Of a stretch of DNA of 64,000 bases, positions 46,219 through 54,978 are shown one piece after another (within the stretch, counting starts at the first letter, position 1; each line of letters opens with the position of its first letter). The notes below the pieces were generated by a model that was given only the letters and a program-made list of their open reading frames with translations, searched no databases and was not told the origin of the DNA. The translations under genes and the position numbers were made by a program. The DNA is taken from positions 372,001 through 436,000 of the forward strand of contig CAWHTX010000014.1 in assembly GCA_963832355.1 (NCBI GenBank). The letters are read 5' to 3'. This DNA is from DATFVA01 sp963832355 (GTDB lineage: Bacteria; Bacteroidota; Ignavibacteria; Ignavibacteriales; Ignavibacteriaceae).

Positions 46219-46706
46219 GCTGATTTCTTTACTATGGATTCATTACGGATTTTTTCCTGCAGCTTTAACAATCCCTCTAATAAAGCTTCAGGACGGGGAG
46301 GACAACCCGGAACATAAACATCAACGGGTATAACTCTGTCAACTCCTTTTAAGACGTGATACCCATGCTCCCAGTAAGGACCGCCGCAATTTGAACAGCT
46401 GCCCATTGATATCACATATTTCGGATCAGGCATCTGCTCATACAATCTTTTAACGCGCAGAGCCATTTTAAGTGTTACTGTTCCGGAAATAATAATTACA
46501 TCTGACTGACGGGGTGAGGGGCGTGGGATAACGCCAAACCTGTCGAAATCATAATGCGAAGCTGAAGTAGCCATCATTTCGATTGCACAGCAGGCCAGTC
46601 CAAATCCGACCTGCCAGACAGAAGAGAGTCTGGCCCAGTTAAGAAGATCTTCAACTTTGGTTACAACAATATTTCCGTCGTTTAATTGTTTGTCTAGTAG
46701 TCCCAT
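46215..46706 (-). CDS. nuoB: NADH-quinone oxidoreductase subunit B
   Basis: The 163-residue subunit carries cluster N2. Ligands are the tandem cysteines in GFGLACCAIEMM, the Cys of MGSCSNCGG and the Cys of VPGCPPRPE. It is a normal-length core subunit between nuoA and nuoC. Confidence 0.97.
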   Translation of the reverse strand: MGLLDKQLNDGNIVVTKVEDLLNWARLSSVWQVGFGLACCAIEMMATSASHYDFDRFGVIPRPSPRQSDVIIISGTVTLKMALRVKRLYEQMPDPKYVISMGSCSNCGGPYWEHGYHVLKGVDRVIPVDVYVPGCPPRPEALLEGLLKLQEKIRNESIVKKSA

Positions 46707-46727
46707 TTTCGTTTTCTGTTAATAGTG

Positions 46728-47159
46728 TTAAACAACTTCGTCGGTTACAATTTCCTGCTTAACATCGGCCTTCTTCTTAAGAACCGGTGGAACAGGTTTA
46801 GGACGGGCCCATTCGAGATCGCCCTTACGCCATTCGTAAGCCATGCCGAGTCCAAGAAGGATCAGGAAAATTGCGCCGACCAGAAACCCTCCCATACCGA
46901 AGTTTCTGTATACAAGAGCCCAGGGTACAAGCAGAACAACTTCCACATCGAAGATGAGGAAGATTAGGGCGACAACATAAAACCGTATATTAAATTTAAC
47001 CCAGGGTGAACCCTCAATATTCTCACCGCACTCATAAGTTAAAAGCTTTTCTTTGGTTGGTCGGGCAGGACGGATAAGCTTTGCCGCGGAAACGGCTACG
47101 ATAACGAAAAGGATTGCTGTGAGTATAAAAACGAATATCTTGCCGAATTCTGTTATCAT
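46728..47159 (-). CDS. nuoA: NADH-quinone oxidoreductase subunit A
   Basis: The 143-residue protein has three transmembrane helices and the conserved TYECGENIEGSPWVKFNIRFYVVALIFLIFDVEVVLL-type block. It is the first gene of the leftward nuoABCDHIJKLMN operon. A Bacteroidetes-type promoter lies a few bases upstream of its start. No Shine-Dalgarno is evident. Confidence 0.96.
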   Translation of the reverse strand: MITEFGKIFVFILTAILFVIVAVSAAKLIRPARPTKEKLLTYECGENIEGSPWVKFNIRFYVVALIFLIFDVEVVLLVPWALVYRNFGMGGFLVGAIFLILLGLGMAYEWRKGDLEWARPKPVPPVLKKKADVKQEIVTDEVV

Positions 47160-47744
47160 AAAATTAAATTTTTGTGGTCAAAATTAACACTACGGGTAAG
47201 TAATGTCAATAAATTCAACAGTTAGAAATTTGCTATCTGTGGGCAGCAAATATTTTCAATGCCGCGGCATTTTCAATATATATGCCATTCGCATTACAAG
47301 CTTAAAGTGTTGAAATACATTCGATATTCGGGAATTTTATCAATATTAAGATGATTGGATTTTTTTCTTTTCTCAATTGGGAGAAAAAGGAGGCAAATAA
47401 AGTTGAATAATGCAAAAGTAACTTAAGATTCTCCTGAGATCGGATGGTTATATAGATAATCCCGGATTAAGAGATATCCGGAGAAAAACCTTCCGGACGC
47501 AGGGGATATTGGATTAACCTGCTGCACAGGATTTAAGAATGAAGCCAGGCGAGAAAGATCACGATAATCAACACTTATCGATATATATGTTGTATTAATT
47601 GATTATAAATCGAATTACAGGTATATTTTCAATCTAAAAAAATGTAATCGTTGCTCGTCCGGTCTGCTTGTTTAAACCTTTCCTTCCCTGACCGGGGATA
47701 CCCAGGAAAAGTGCATTAACTAATTCCGGAATTATAAGGGTTTG
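47160..47744. other. Divergent intergenic region between nuoA and the helical unknown gene
   Basis: These 585 bp hold the nuo promoter at the left. A hairpin TTTTCTC/GAGAAAA lies at 47368-47387. A CCGGAT/ATCCGG inverted repeat lies at 47462-47467 and 47476-47481. A region rich in CCGG sequences reaches 47700. An AAGGG ribosome binding site precedes the ATG at 47745. No open frame of useful length and no recognised RNA is present. Confidence 0.45.
47179..47209 (-). promoter_or_regulatory. Bacteroidetes-type promoter of the nuo operon
   Basis: On the reverse strand TTG (47209-47207), a 20-bp spacer, then TAATTTTG (47186-47179) fits the Bacteroidota consensus. It would give a very short 5' leader before the nuoA start at 47159. 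Confidence 0.6.
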
Positions 47745-48611
47745 ATGAATTTAACTAAACAATATATAATACAGGCAATAGCTAATGCTGCCAATAGTCT
47801 GAGGTTAAGTACCCAGAAGATTGAAGTGGTTGGACTTCTGAAAGAACTTGTCCTGAAATCAGAGGATCTTGAAGCTGATATTATAAAGATGAAAAAGATT
47901 ACCCAGTTCTCTACGCTTGCTATCAGACTCAGTGAGATTTATAATTTTCTAAGCCAGTCTCAGGTCGACATGAACAAACTCTCGGAGAAATTCAGAGAGC
48001 ACAGCCATTACTTAATTAAAGATATTAATAATATGCTTGAAAACGTGGGACCGGCGAATTTCAAAGAAGCCGTTGATGTTCTTTATAATAAAAATAAACC
48101 TGACAGCAAAGAAGAGATAAATATTGATCTTTCGAAACGTACTGCAGGGGATATTACATTTGAGCAGGATGAAAGGGAGTCCATAAAAGAAAAGATCATA
48201 ATGGATGAAGAAAAAGAGGATGATATCTTTTTCCAGAATTATGAGTCCACCGTCCTGAAACCGATCAAACCCCTTGATGCTATGCTTAAAAATCTGGCTG
48301 AGGGAGAAGCAGACGAAGCAGATATCGTTAGTTTTGCAGACACTTTAACACATAATGCGGAAGTTTCCTCCCGGGCCGGATTCGAGATTATCGCCAATAT
48401 GCACAAGATTACTGCAAAGGCTTTAAGATTAATTAATAATAAAATCCTTACCCCAGATAAAGAGATTGTCGAATCTATGCGCGCATGCCTGATAGTTATT
48501 GTAGCAGTTGTGCGGGGCAAGGAAGTAGATATAACTAACTATCTCAACCGTGCAGAGGAATTCGGTGAGAGGATTGATTCAATAACCATGAAGGAAAATA
48601 TCCATAAATGA
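47745..48611 (+). CDS. Uncharacterised soluble helical protein
   Basis: I use the ATG at 47745 (288 residues) because the AAGGG motif ends 4 nt before it and the TTG one codon earlier would be too close. The sequence has no signal peptide, transmembrane segment or cysteine-rich motif. It reads as two helical bundles (about 1-115 and 175-288) joined by an acidic, charged stretch (about 120-170, rich in Glu, Asp and Lys). The C-terminal bundle contains ITAKALRLINNKILTPDKEIVESMRACLIVIVAVVRGKEVDI. No family was recognised. It overlaps the ManC-like gene by 4 bp, which suggests a cytoplasmic role linked to that gene. Confidence 0.75.
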   Translation: MNLTKQYIIQAIANAANSLRLSTQKIEVVGLLKELVLKSEDLEADIIKMKKITQFSTLAIRLSEIYNFLSQSQVDMNKLSEKFREHSHYLIKDINNMLENVGPANFKEAVDVLYNKNKPDSKEEINIDLSKRTAGDITFEQDERESIKEKIIMDEEKEDDIFFQNYESTVLKPIKPLDAMLKNLAEGEADEADIVSFADTLTHNAEVSSRAGFEIIANMHKITAKALRLINNKILTPDKEIVESMRACLIVIVAVVRGKEVDITNYLNRAEEFGERIDSITMKENIHK

Positions 48612-49675
48612 ATTTGTACGCAGTAATAATGGCCGGGGGAGTCGGTTCAAGATTCTGGCCCAGAAGTAAGAAGAGAACACCAAAACAGCTGCTTAATATT
48701 TTTGGAACAAATACAATGATACAGGAAACAGTAGAACGCCTGAACGGTATTGTTTCAGATGAAAATATTTTCATTATTACTAACAGAGTTCAGAGAGATG
48801 AAATCATAAAGCAGCTGCCTGATATTCCTAAGGAAAACATAATTGAGGAACCTTTCGGCCGGAACACCGCAGCCTGCATCGGTCTGGCCTCAATTGTAGT
48901 AAAGTCCAAATGTTCAGATGCTGTTACACTTATACTGCCTGCTGATCATATAATTAAAGATCTGGATGAATATCACAGTACCCTTAAAGAAGCAGCAGAG
49001 TTTGCCGATAAGTCTAAGGGACTGGTTACTATAGGTATAAAACCTTCAAGACCCGAAACGGGCTATGGGTATATTCAGATGGAAGAGGATGAGGTAGCCG
49101 ACCATATTCACAAAGTATATACTTTTGCCGAAAAGCCGAATTATGCTACCGCAGTAAGATTCCTTGAGAGCGGCGATTTCTACTGGAACAGCGGTATGTT
49201 TATCTGGCATGTGGATGCAATTCTGAGTGAAATTGAAAAATATATGCCTGATCTGCATGAAGGACTTGAGGAACTGAAGCCATCCCTGGGCACCCCGGGA
49301 TTCGGTGATTCTCTTGCGAATGTATATGGTAAACTGCGGAATATTTCTATTGATTATGGTATTATGGAAAAATCCCAGAATGTTTACCTCATTAAAGGAG
49401 AATTCAGCTGGAGCGATGTGGGAAGCTGGGAGGAAGTTTACCAGCTTTCAGGTAAAGACGAAAACGGTAATGCTGTTGTAGGCAATATCTTTACGGAAAT
49501 GACAGTTGATTCGTATATATACTCGCCTGATAAATTTGCTTCGGTTATCGGAGTTGATAATCTTATAATTATAAATACCAATGATGCTTTGCTTGTTTGC
49601 AGGAGAGATAAAAGCCAGGATGTTAAAAAGATTGTGGACCATCTTAAGATTAACAAACTGACGGAATATTTATAA
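48608..49675 (+). CDS. manC: Mannose-1-phosphate guanylyltransferase
   Basis: The 355-residue nucleotidyltransferase has the signature AGGVGSRFWPRSKKRTPKQ at the N-terminus, EPFGRNTAACIGLA, TLILPADHIIKD, and FAEKPNYATAVRFLESGDFYWNSGMF. It makes GDP-mannose from GTP and mannose-1-phosphate for glycan synthesis. Only the nucleotidyltransferase part is present; there is no phosphomannose isomerase fusion. The start overlaps the previous gene by 4 bp. Confidence 0.93.
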   Translation: MNLYAVIMAGGVGSRFWPRSKKRTPKQLLNIFGTNTMIQETVERLNGIVSDENIFIITNRVQRDEIIKQLPDIPKENIIEEPFGRNTAACIGLASIVVKSKCSDAVTLILPADHIIKDLDEYHSTLKEAAEFADKSKGLVTIGIKPSRPETGYGYIQMEEDEVADHIHKVYTFAEKPNYATAVRFLESGDFYWNSGMFIWHVDAILSEIEKYMPDLHEGLEELKPSLGTPGFGDSLANVYGKLRNISIDYGIMEKSQNVYLIKGEFSWSDVGSWEEVYQLSGKDENGNAVVGNIFTEMTVDSYIYSPDKFASVIGVDNLIIINTNDALLVCRRDKSQDVKKIVDHLKINKLTEYL

Positions 49676-49708
49676 TAACACCGAAAGTAATTCTCTGAAA
49701 TCTGTCCT

Positions 49709-50350
49709 ATGAAAAAACTCTTAACAGAGAAAGACATATACAACGCAGCAAAGGAAAGTGAAATTATCCTCGTTGGAAAGGATGATATTCTTACACCCTC
49801 GGCAAAGGATAAGATAAAAGAACTGGGGTTAAATGTGGTTGACAGAGATGAGGCGGAAAAGCTCGGGGATGAAACTTACAACCTTACCAAAACAACCAGA
49901 CGGAACAGGATTGTACTTGGGAGTGATCATACAGGCTTCAGGACAAAGAATACGCTCACAAAAGTGCTCACGGAAAAAGGGTTTCATCTTATCGATGTAG
50001 GCACATATGATGAAAAGTCGTGCGATTATCCCGATTTTGCCTACGCCGCTGCAAAAAAAGTCCAGGAAGGTGAAGCTGATTTCGGAATAGTTATCGATGC
50101 AACCGGCATCCCTTCAGCAATTACAGCAAATAAGCTCAACGGAATAAGAGCTGCCACTTGTTATAATGAGTTTTCCGCAAGGAGTGCAAGAGAACACAAT
50201 GACGCCAACATACTTGTGCTTGGCGCAAAAGCACTGGGTGAGGAAAGCATCAGGTCCATTCTTGAGGTCTGGCTTAGTACAAAGTTCGGGGGAGGCAGGC
50301 ATCAGAGACGGCTTGACAAGATCACCAGCATTGAGAAAAAATACAGGTGA
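49709..50350 (+). CDS. RpiB/LacA-family sugar-phosphate isomerase with EutQ-like N-terminal extension
   Basis: The 213-residue protein has an RpiB/LacAB fold from about residue 67 (RIVLGSDHTGFRTKN, CDYPDFAYAAAKKV, GIRAATCYNEFSARSAREHNDAN, GGRHQRRLD). The position of the catalytic cysteine of RpiB (GxxxCGTG) reads I129-D130-A131-T-G, a pattern like LacA subunits (VDAYG). The first 50 residues (MKKLLTEKDIYNAAKE, ILTPSAKDKIKELGL) are an extra segment resembling the N-terminus of EutQ and other microcompartment proteins. RpiB proper is about 150 residues. The reaction is uncertain: a LacA-type partner subunit or another sugar-phosphate isomerase is possible. No LacB partner or shell gene is in the window. 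Confidence 0.8.
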   Translation: MKKLLTEKDIYNAAKESEIILVGKDDILTPSAKDKIKELGLNVVDRDEAEKLGDETYNLTKTTRRNRIVLGSDHTGFRTKNTLTKVLTEKGFHLIDVGTYDEKSCDYPDFAYAAAKKVQEGEADFGIVIDATGIPSAITANKLNGIRAATCYNEFSARSAREHNDANILVLGAKALGEESIRSILEVWLSTKFGGGRHQRRLDKITSIEKKYR

Positions 50351-50509
50351 AAATCAGGGTTGATTCAATCACTCGATTATTTATTTATATTTTTTTAATT
50401 TTCAGATGTAATTATAAACTTTATTTGATTACGGCTAACATCGGCCTTCCATATTTACCATCATTCAACTTTAACGCTCATTTTGATGGAAAACCTTAAG
50501 GAATAAAAT

Positions 50510-51271
50510 GTGTTTGTAACTAATGCCCCGGTCGCCGGAACAATTGAACTCGAAAACCAGATCTTTCTTCTAAAAATTTATTCTCCCGAGATTGCCTCCA
50601 TTATAAAACCGGGACAATTCCTGAACATTCGTGTTTCAACTTCCTATTACCCTCTTCTTCGGCGTCCTTTCAGTGTCTGCGATGTTGAAGGCGATCATTT
50701 CTTTATTATGTTCAATGTATATGGAGAGGGAACAAGGCTGCTTGCCGGGAAACACCAGGGAGAAATGATCGATATACTTGGACCCCTGGGCAATGGATTT
50801 AGTCTTACGGATGACTATGATACCGCTGTAATCGCAGCAGGAGGACTGGGTGCTGCTCCGTTCCCATATCTAACCAGGAAGATTCCCGAAAACAAAGAGA
50901 TTATCACTTTTGTGGGAGGTAAATCTCATTCAGATCTTATAAAACATGGTTTGCGGAATATAAACCTGTCTACCGATGACGGTTCTGAAGGATATAAAGG
51001 AACTGTGGTGGAATTGCTTTCCTCAAAGCTGCCTGACCTGAATGGCAAAAAGTTAAAAATTTTCGGCTGCGGACCCAACGCTATGCTGCGAGCGTTGAAA
51101 GAATTAGCTGTTGCGAATGATATAAACTGTGAGGTCTCTACGGAGTGTGCTATGGCCTGCGGATTCGGTATCTGCCAGGGATGTCCCATCGAATCTACAG
51201 AGCAGCAGGATAAATTTCTTCTCGTGTGTAAAGACGGCCCTGTCTTTAATGTGAAGGATGTGGTTATATGA
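50510..51271 (+). CDS. pyrK: Dihydroorotate dehydrogenase B, electron-transfer subunit
   Basis: The 253-residue protein begins at a GTG (50510); the ATG two bases earlier runs into a stop after three codons, and AAGGA precedes both. It has an FAD-binding domain (YPLLRRPFSVCD), an NAD-binding domain (AAGGLGAAPFPYL) and a C-terminal [2Fe-2S] loop with cysteines in ECAMACGFGICQGC and VCKDGPVF. It passes electrons from dihydroorotate oxidation in PyrD to NAD. Its stop overlaps the pyrD start by 4 bp. Confidence 0.94.
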   Translation: MFVTNAPVAGTIELENQIFLLKIYSPEIASIIKPGQFLNIRVSTSYYPLLRRPFSVCDVEGDHFFIMFNVYGEGTRLLAGKHQGEMIDILGPLGNGFSLTDDYDTAVIAAGGLGAAPFPYLTRKIPENKEIITFVGGKSHSDLIKHGLRNINLSTDDGSEGYKGTVVELLSSKLPDLNGKKLKIFGCGPNAMLRALKELAVANDINCEVSTECAMACGFGICQGCPIESTEQQDKFLLVCKDGPVFNVKDVVI

Positions 51272-52185
51272 CGAAGCCCGACCTCAGTGTAAAAGTAGGA
51301 CCAATGACTTTCAGAAACCCTGTTCTGCTGGCTTCGGGAACGGTCGGTTACGGAAATGAAATATCTGAATTTATCGACCTCAATAAAATTGGCGGGATTG
51401 TTACAAAATCATTAAGTTTAAAGCCCAGAAAAGGAAATCCCCCGCAGCGTATTGTTGAAACTCCTTCCGGAATGTTAAATGCAATAGGTCTTGCTAACGT
51501 AGGCGTTGAAGAGTACATTAAGACAAAGATCCCTTTTATTGAAAAATATGATGTCCCCCTGATATGCAATATTGCTGCCAGTTCCATAGAAGAATATGTG
51601 GAATGCACAAAGATACTGACTGAGCAGAAAGCAGTGGATGCATTTGAGATAAATGTTTCCTGTCCCAATGTAAAAGAGGGAGGTCTCCAGTTCGGAAATA
51701 ATGTAAGTGCCGTTGCAAAGATAACCGACCGTGTAAAAGCAGCTACAAACAAACCGGTTATTATTAAGTTGTCACCGAATGTTTCATACATCTCTGAATT
51801 TGCTAAAGCAGTTAAAGATTCGGGAGGAGATGCTGTTTCGGCAATAAATACGCTGGTAGGTACAGCATTCAACATTTTCACGAAGAAACCTAAGATAAAG
51901 AATGTGAACGGAGGACTCTCAGGTCCTGCAATCAAACCGGTCGCACTTGCTAAGGTTCTTGAAATAAAACAGAAGGTAGATATCCCTGTCATCGGAATAG
52001 GCGGAATAATGAACTGGAAAGATGTGGTGGAATTTATGATAGCGGGTGCATCAGCAATCCAGATCGGGACATTGAATTTTATAGATCCGACAGCACCGAT
52101 GGAGATTATCAGGGAACTTGAAGAATATTGTGAGGACTCAGGAATAACAAATATATCTGAACTCACCGGTTCATATAACATATAA
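51268..52185 (+). CDS. pyrD: Dihydroorotate dehydrogenase B, catalytic subunit
   Basis: The 305-residue FMN enzyme has NPVLLASGTVGYGNE, NAIGLANVGVEEYI, and the class 1 catalytic cysteine in FEINVSCPNVKEGG. FMN phosphate-binding sequence IPVIGIGGIMNWKDVVEFMIAGASAIQIGT is present. Class 1B is implied by the coupled pyrK. It oxidises dihydroorotate to orotate in pyrimidine synthesis. Confidence 0.96.
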   Translation: MTKPDLSVKVGPMTFRNPVLLASGTVGYGNEISEFIDLNKIGGIVTKSLSLKPRKGNPPQRIVETPSGMLNAIGLANVGVEEYIKTKIPFIEKYDVPLICNIAASSIEEYVECTKILTEQKAVDAFEINVSCPNVKEGGLQFGNNVSAVAKITDRVKAATNKPVIIKLSPNVSYISEFAKAVKDSGGDAVSAINTLVGTAFNIFTKKPKIKNVNGGLSGPAIKPVALAKVLEIKQKVDIPVIGIGGIMNWKDVVEFMIAGASAIQIGTLNFIDPTAPMEIIRELEEYCEDSGITNISELTGSYNI

Positions 52186-52187
52186 AA

Positions 52188-53453
52188 ATGGAAATCAGTT
52201 CAGCTTTAGAAAAGTTATATTCACTTCACCAGTTTAATATTAAACTCGGTCTGGATAATATTACTTCTTTTCTTAAACTTATCGGAAATCCCCAGTCTAA
52301 ACTGAAGGCCTTTCATATTGCCGGATCAAACGGTAAAGGAAGCACGGCGGCCTTCGCTGCGAGTATGCTGCAGGAGCTGGATTATAAAGTCGGCCTCTAT
52401 ACATCCCCACATTTCGTGAGGTTTAATGAACGTGTCAGGATAAACGGAGAAGAAATACCAGATGATTTTATTGCGGGCTTTGTTTCTTCCTATGAGAAGG
52501 AAATTGATGAAACAGGTCTCACGTTCTTCGAAGTCACTACGGCTATTGCCTTTCAGTATTTTGCCGCAAATGATGTAGATTACGCGGTAATTGAAACCGG
52601 ACTGGGAGGGAGGCTTGATGCCACTAATGTGCTGAACCCGCTTGCGGTGATCATAACGTCGGTAAGTCTTGAACATACCCAGATACTGGGGGATACTTTA
52701 GAAAAAATTGCTTATGAAAAGGCCGGCATAATAAAAAGAAATTCAAAAGTATTTACAGGTAAGCTCGATGAACGCGCTGTTGATGTGATACAGAAAAAAT
52801 GCGCTGAGTACGACGATGAACTGTTTATGATAGATGATTACATCCTTGAAAAAGGGGATATGCTTGAGCTTTACACAGAGGAAATTGAGCTGGATGACTG
52901 GCGGATGCCCCTTAAGGGCAATTATCAGAAATACAATGCGGCGCTTGCCGCCCTGGCGGTTATAAAGACTCTTGACGTGACCAGTTTCCACCAAATTGAA
53001 AACGGGATCAGACTTGTAATTTCTAACACAGGAATTCAGGGACGTTATGAGTATTATAGAAAGGGTCCGGATATCATTTTCGATTCGGCACACAACCCTG
53101 ATAGTCTCAATAATTTTATTTCCGAATTCAGAAAAGAACAGAACAGGTACAGTAAAAAAGTATTATTATTTGGAGTAATGAAAGACAAAGCTATAGATGA
53201 GATGCTTACTGCTGCTTCAGAGATTTTCGATGAAATTCACCTGTGCCGTGCAAGGTATGAAAGGGCGATGCCCGCGGAGGAATTAGCCTTAATAGCTGAA
53301 AAACACAATCTAAAAGGAATAATAGAAAACAATCCTTCAGAATTTGTGAAGGAATTTGAACGAAGGGAACAAAACGAATGTCTGGTTGTAACGGGTAGTA
53401 TGTATCTGATCGGGGATATAAAATCTGACCTGATTTTATCGGGCATGGCTTGA
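52188..53453 (+). CDS. folC: Folylpolyglutamate synthase/dihydrofolate synthase
   Basis: The 421-residue Mur-ligase-family protein has the P-loop AGSNGKGSTAAFAASML, TSPHFVRFNERVRINGEEI, ETGLGGRLDATNVL and DSAHNPDSL. It adds glutamate to folates and, in most bacteria, also makes dihydrofolate from dihydropteroate. It starts 2 bp after pyrD and probably shares that operon. Confidence 0.95.
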   Translation: MEISSALEKLYSLHQFNIKLGLDNITSFLKLIGNPQSKLKAFHIAGSNGKGSTAAFAASMLQELDYKVGLYTSPHFVRFNERVRINGEEIPDDFIAGFVSSYEKEIDETGLTFFEVTTAIAFQYFAANDVDYAVIETGLGGRLDATNVLNPLAVIITSVSLEHTQILGDTLEKIAYEKAGIIKRNSKVFTGKLDERAVDVIQKKCAEYDDELFMIDDYILEKGDMLELYTEEIELDDWRMPLKGNYQKYNAALAALAVIKTLDVTSFHQIENGIRLVISNTGIQGRYEYYRKGPDIIFDSAHNPDSLNNFISEFRKEQNRYSKKVLLFGVMKDKAIDEMLTAASEIFDEIHLCRARYERAMPAEELALIAEKHNLKGIIENNPSEFVKEFERREQNECLVVTGSMYLIGDIKSDLILSGMA

Positions 53454-53463
53454 CATTTTTTTT

Positions 53464-53477
53464 AATTAGCGCTAATT
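53464..53477. promoter_or_regulatory. 14-bp palindrome between folC and rho
   Basis: AATTAGCGCTAATT is a perfect palindrome just after the folC stop, preceded by T8 and followed by TTTTC. It may be a small terminator stem for folC or an operator for rho. Confidence 0.35.
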
Positions 53478-53615
53478 TTCATATAAACCTCTTGTTCCTT
53501 TCAAAAGACAATTAAAAAGAGTAAAAATATAACCCCTAAACATTTCCGATAATTGTATTCAAACACGCAAATAATAACTAAGATATTTACTTAACTAATC
53601 TTTTAAGGTCGTATT

Positions 53616-54869
53616 ATGCCAATGGATATTTCCGAACTGAAATCCAAAAAAATCGTTGAATTAAACCAGATAGCCAAAGAGCTTAACATCTCAGGCTATT
53701 CTGATTTAAGAAAACAGGAACTTATATTTAAAATCCTGGAAGGCCAGACAGCCAAGGACGGACTTACCTTCTCAAAGGGTGTTCTCGAAGTTCTTCCCGA
53801 TGGATATGGATTTTTGCGTTCGTCTGATTATAATTATTTACCATCTCCCGATGATATTTATGTTTCGCCGTCACAGATAAAGAAATTCTCTTTAAGAACA
53901 GGAGATTTTGTAAGCGGACAGGTAAGACCGCCTAAGGAAGGTGAAAGATTTTTTGCTTTGCTCAGAGTTGAAGCTGTGAACGGTCAGGACCCTGAAGCTA
54001 TCAGGGAACGGACGCTGTTCGATAACCTTACCCCCGTTTACCCCACAAAAAGAATTGCTCTTGAATCTGCCCCAGGTGAATACTCAATGAGAATTATGGA
54101 TCTGCTTTCACCCATCGGAAAAGGACAGAGAGGTCTGATCGTATCTCCTCCCAAAAGCGGTAAAACGATCCTTCTTCAGAAAATTGCTAACTCTATCACC
54201 AGAAATCATCCCGAAATAAAATTACTTATCCTTTTAATTGATGAACGTCCTGAAGAAGTAACGGATATGGAACGTTCGGTTAAAGGTGAAGTGATTTCTT
54301 CTACCTTTGATGAACCGGCTGAAAGACATGTCCAGGTTGCCGATATGGTAATTGAAAAAGCGAAAAGGCTTGTCGAGGCTAAGGAAGATGTTGTTATTCT
54401 TCTTGATAGTATTACACGTCTTGCCCGTGCTCATAATATCGTTGTTCCGCACTCAGGAAGGATCCTTTCAGGCGGTGTTGACTCGAATGCTCTGCATAAA
54501 CCTAAAAGATTTTTCGGTGCTGCAAGAAATACCGAGGACGGCGGCAGTCTTACAATCCTTGCAACTGCGTTAATAGATACAGGAAGCAGAATGGATGACG
54601 TTATCTTTGAAGAGTTCAAAGGTACCGGTAATATGGAAATTGTTCTTAATCGTGATTTAAGTGACAGAAGAATATTCCCTGCAATTGACGTCAACCGTTC
54701 CGGAACCAGAAGGGAAGACCTGCTTATGAAAGAAGATGAGCTGGCCAAGATCTGGATTCTCAGAAAACTTCTCAGTGATTTCAGTCCTATCGAAGCGATG
54801 GAATTTCTGCTCGATAAGATGAGAGGAACGAAGAATAATAAGGAATTCCTGCAAAATATGAACAGCTGA
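53616..54869 (+). CDS. rho: Transcription termination factor Rho
   Basis: The 417-residue hexameric RNA helicase has the N-terminal Rho_N helical domain (MDISELKSKKIVELNQIAKEL) and the cold-shock-like RNA-binding domain (GVLEVLPDGYGFLRSSDYNY, DIYVSPSQIKKF). The ATPase carries Walker A PPKSGKT, Walker B VVILLDSITRLARAHN and the Q/R-loops in GAARNTEDGGSLTILATALIDTGSRMDDVIFEEFKGTGN. There is no large disordered insertion of the kind found in some Bacteroidota Rho proteins. A strong hairpin covers its stop codon. Confidence 0.97.
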   Translation: MPMDISELKSKKIVELNQIAKELNISGYSDLRKQELIFKILEGQTAKDGLTFSKGVLEVLPDGYGFLRSSDYNYLPSPDDIYVSPSQIKKFSLRTGDFVSGQVRPPKEGERFFALLRVEAVNGQDPEAIRERTLFDNLTPVYPTKRIALESAPGEYSMRIMDLLSPIGKGQRGLIVSPPKSGKTILLQKIANSITRNHPEIKLLILLIDERPEEVTDMERSVKGEVISSTFDEPAERHVQVADMVIEKAKRLVEAKEDVVILLDSITRLARAHNIVVPHSGRILSGGVDSNALHKPKRFFGAARNTEDGGSLTILATALIDTGSRMDDVIFEEFKGTGNMEIVLNRDLSDRRIFPAIDVNRSGTRREDLLMKEDELAKIWILRKLLSDFSPIEAMEFLLDKMRGTKNNKEFLQNMNS

Positions 54870-54894
54870 TAGAACGAGCCCGTTCATCGGCTGT
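54862..54894 (+). terminator. Long hairpin spanning the rho stop codon
   Basis: ACAGCTGAT (54862-54870) and GAACG (54872-54876) pair with CGTTC (54881-54885) and ATCGGCTGT (54886-54894). This gives a 14-bp stem with one G-U pair, one bulged A and a 4-nt loop. The rho TGA (54867-54869) lies in the left arm. No T tract follows. Confidence 0.5.
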
Positions 54895-54978
54895 GTTATG
54901 CCCTTCACTTTTGATGCAAAATTATAGTGTTGAAAAGGTTTACGGGGGATATTAGGTTTCAGAAAAAAAAGAGATTCT

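Noticed and set aside
47160..47744. Possible RNA gene in the long gap upstream of the helical protein
   Set aside because: Several short inverted repeats are present, but no tRNA-like or known ncRNA architecture could be recognised.
49709..50350. Microcompartment operon around the RpiB/LacA-like gene
   Set aside because: No shell-protein genes are present within the window; only the N-terminal resemblance remains, which is reported as a finding.
51348..52181. 277-residue open frame antisense to pyrD
   Set aside because: Shadow of a conserved gene; no domain and no ribosome binding site.
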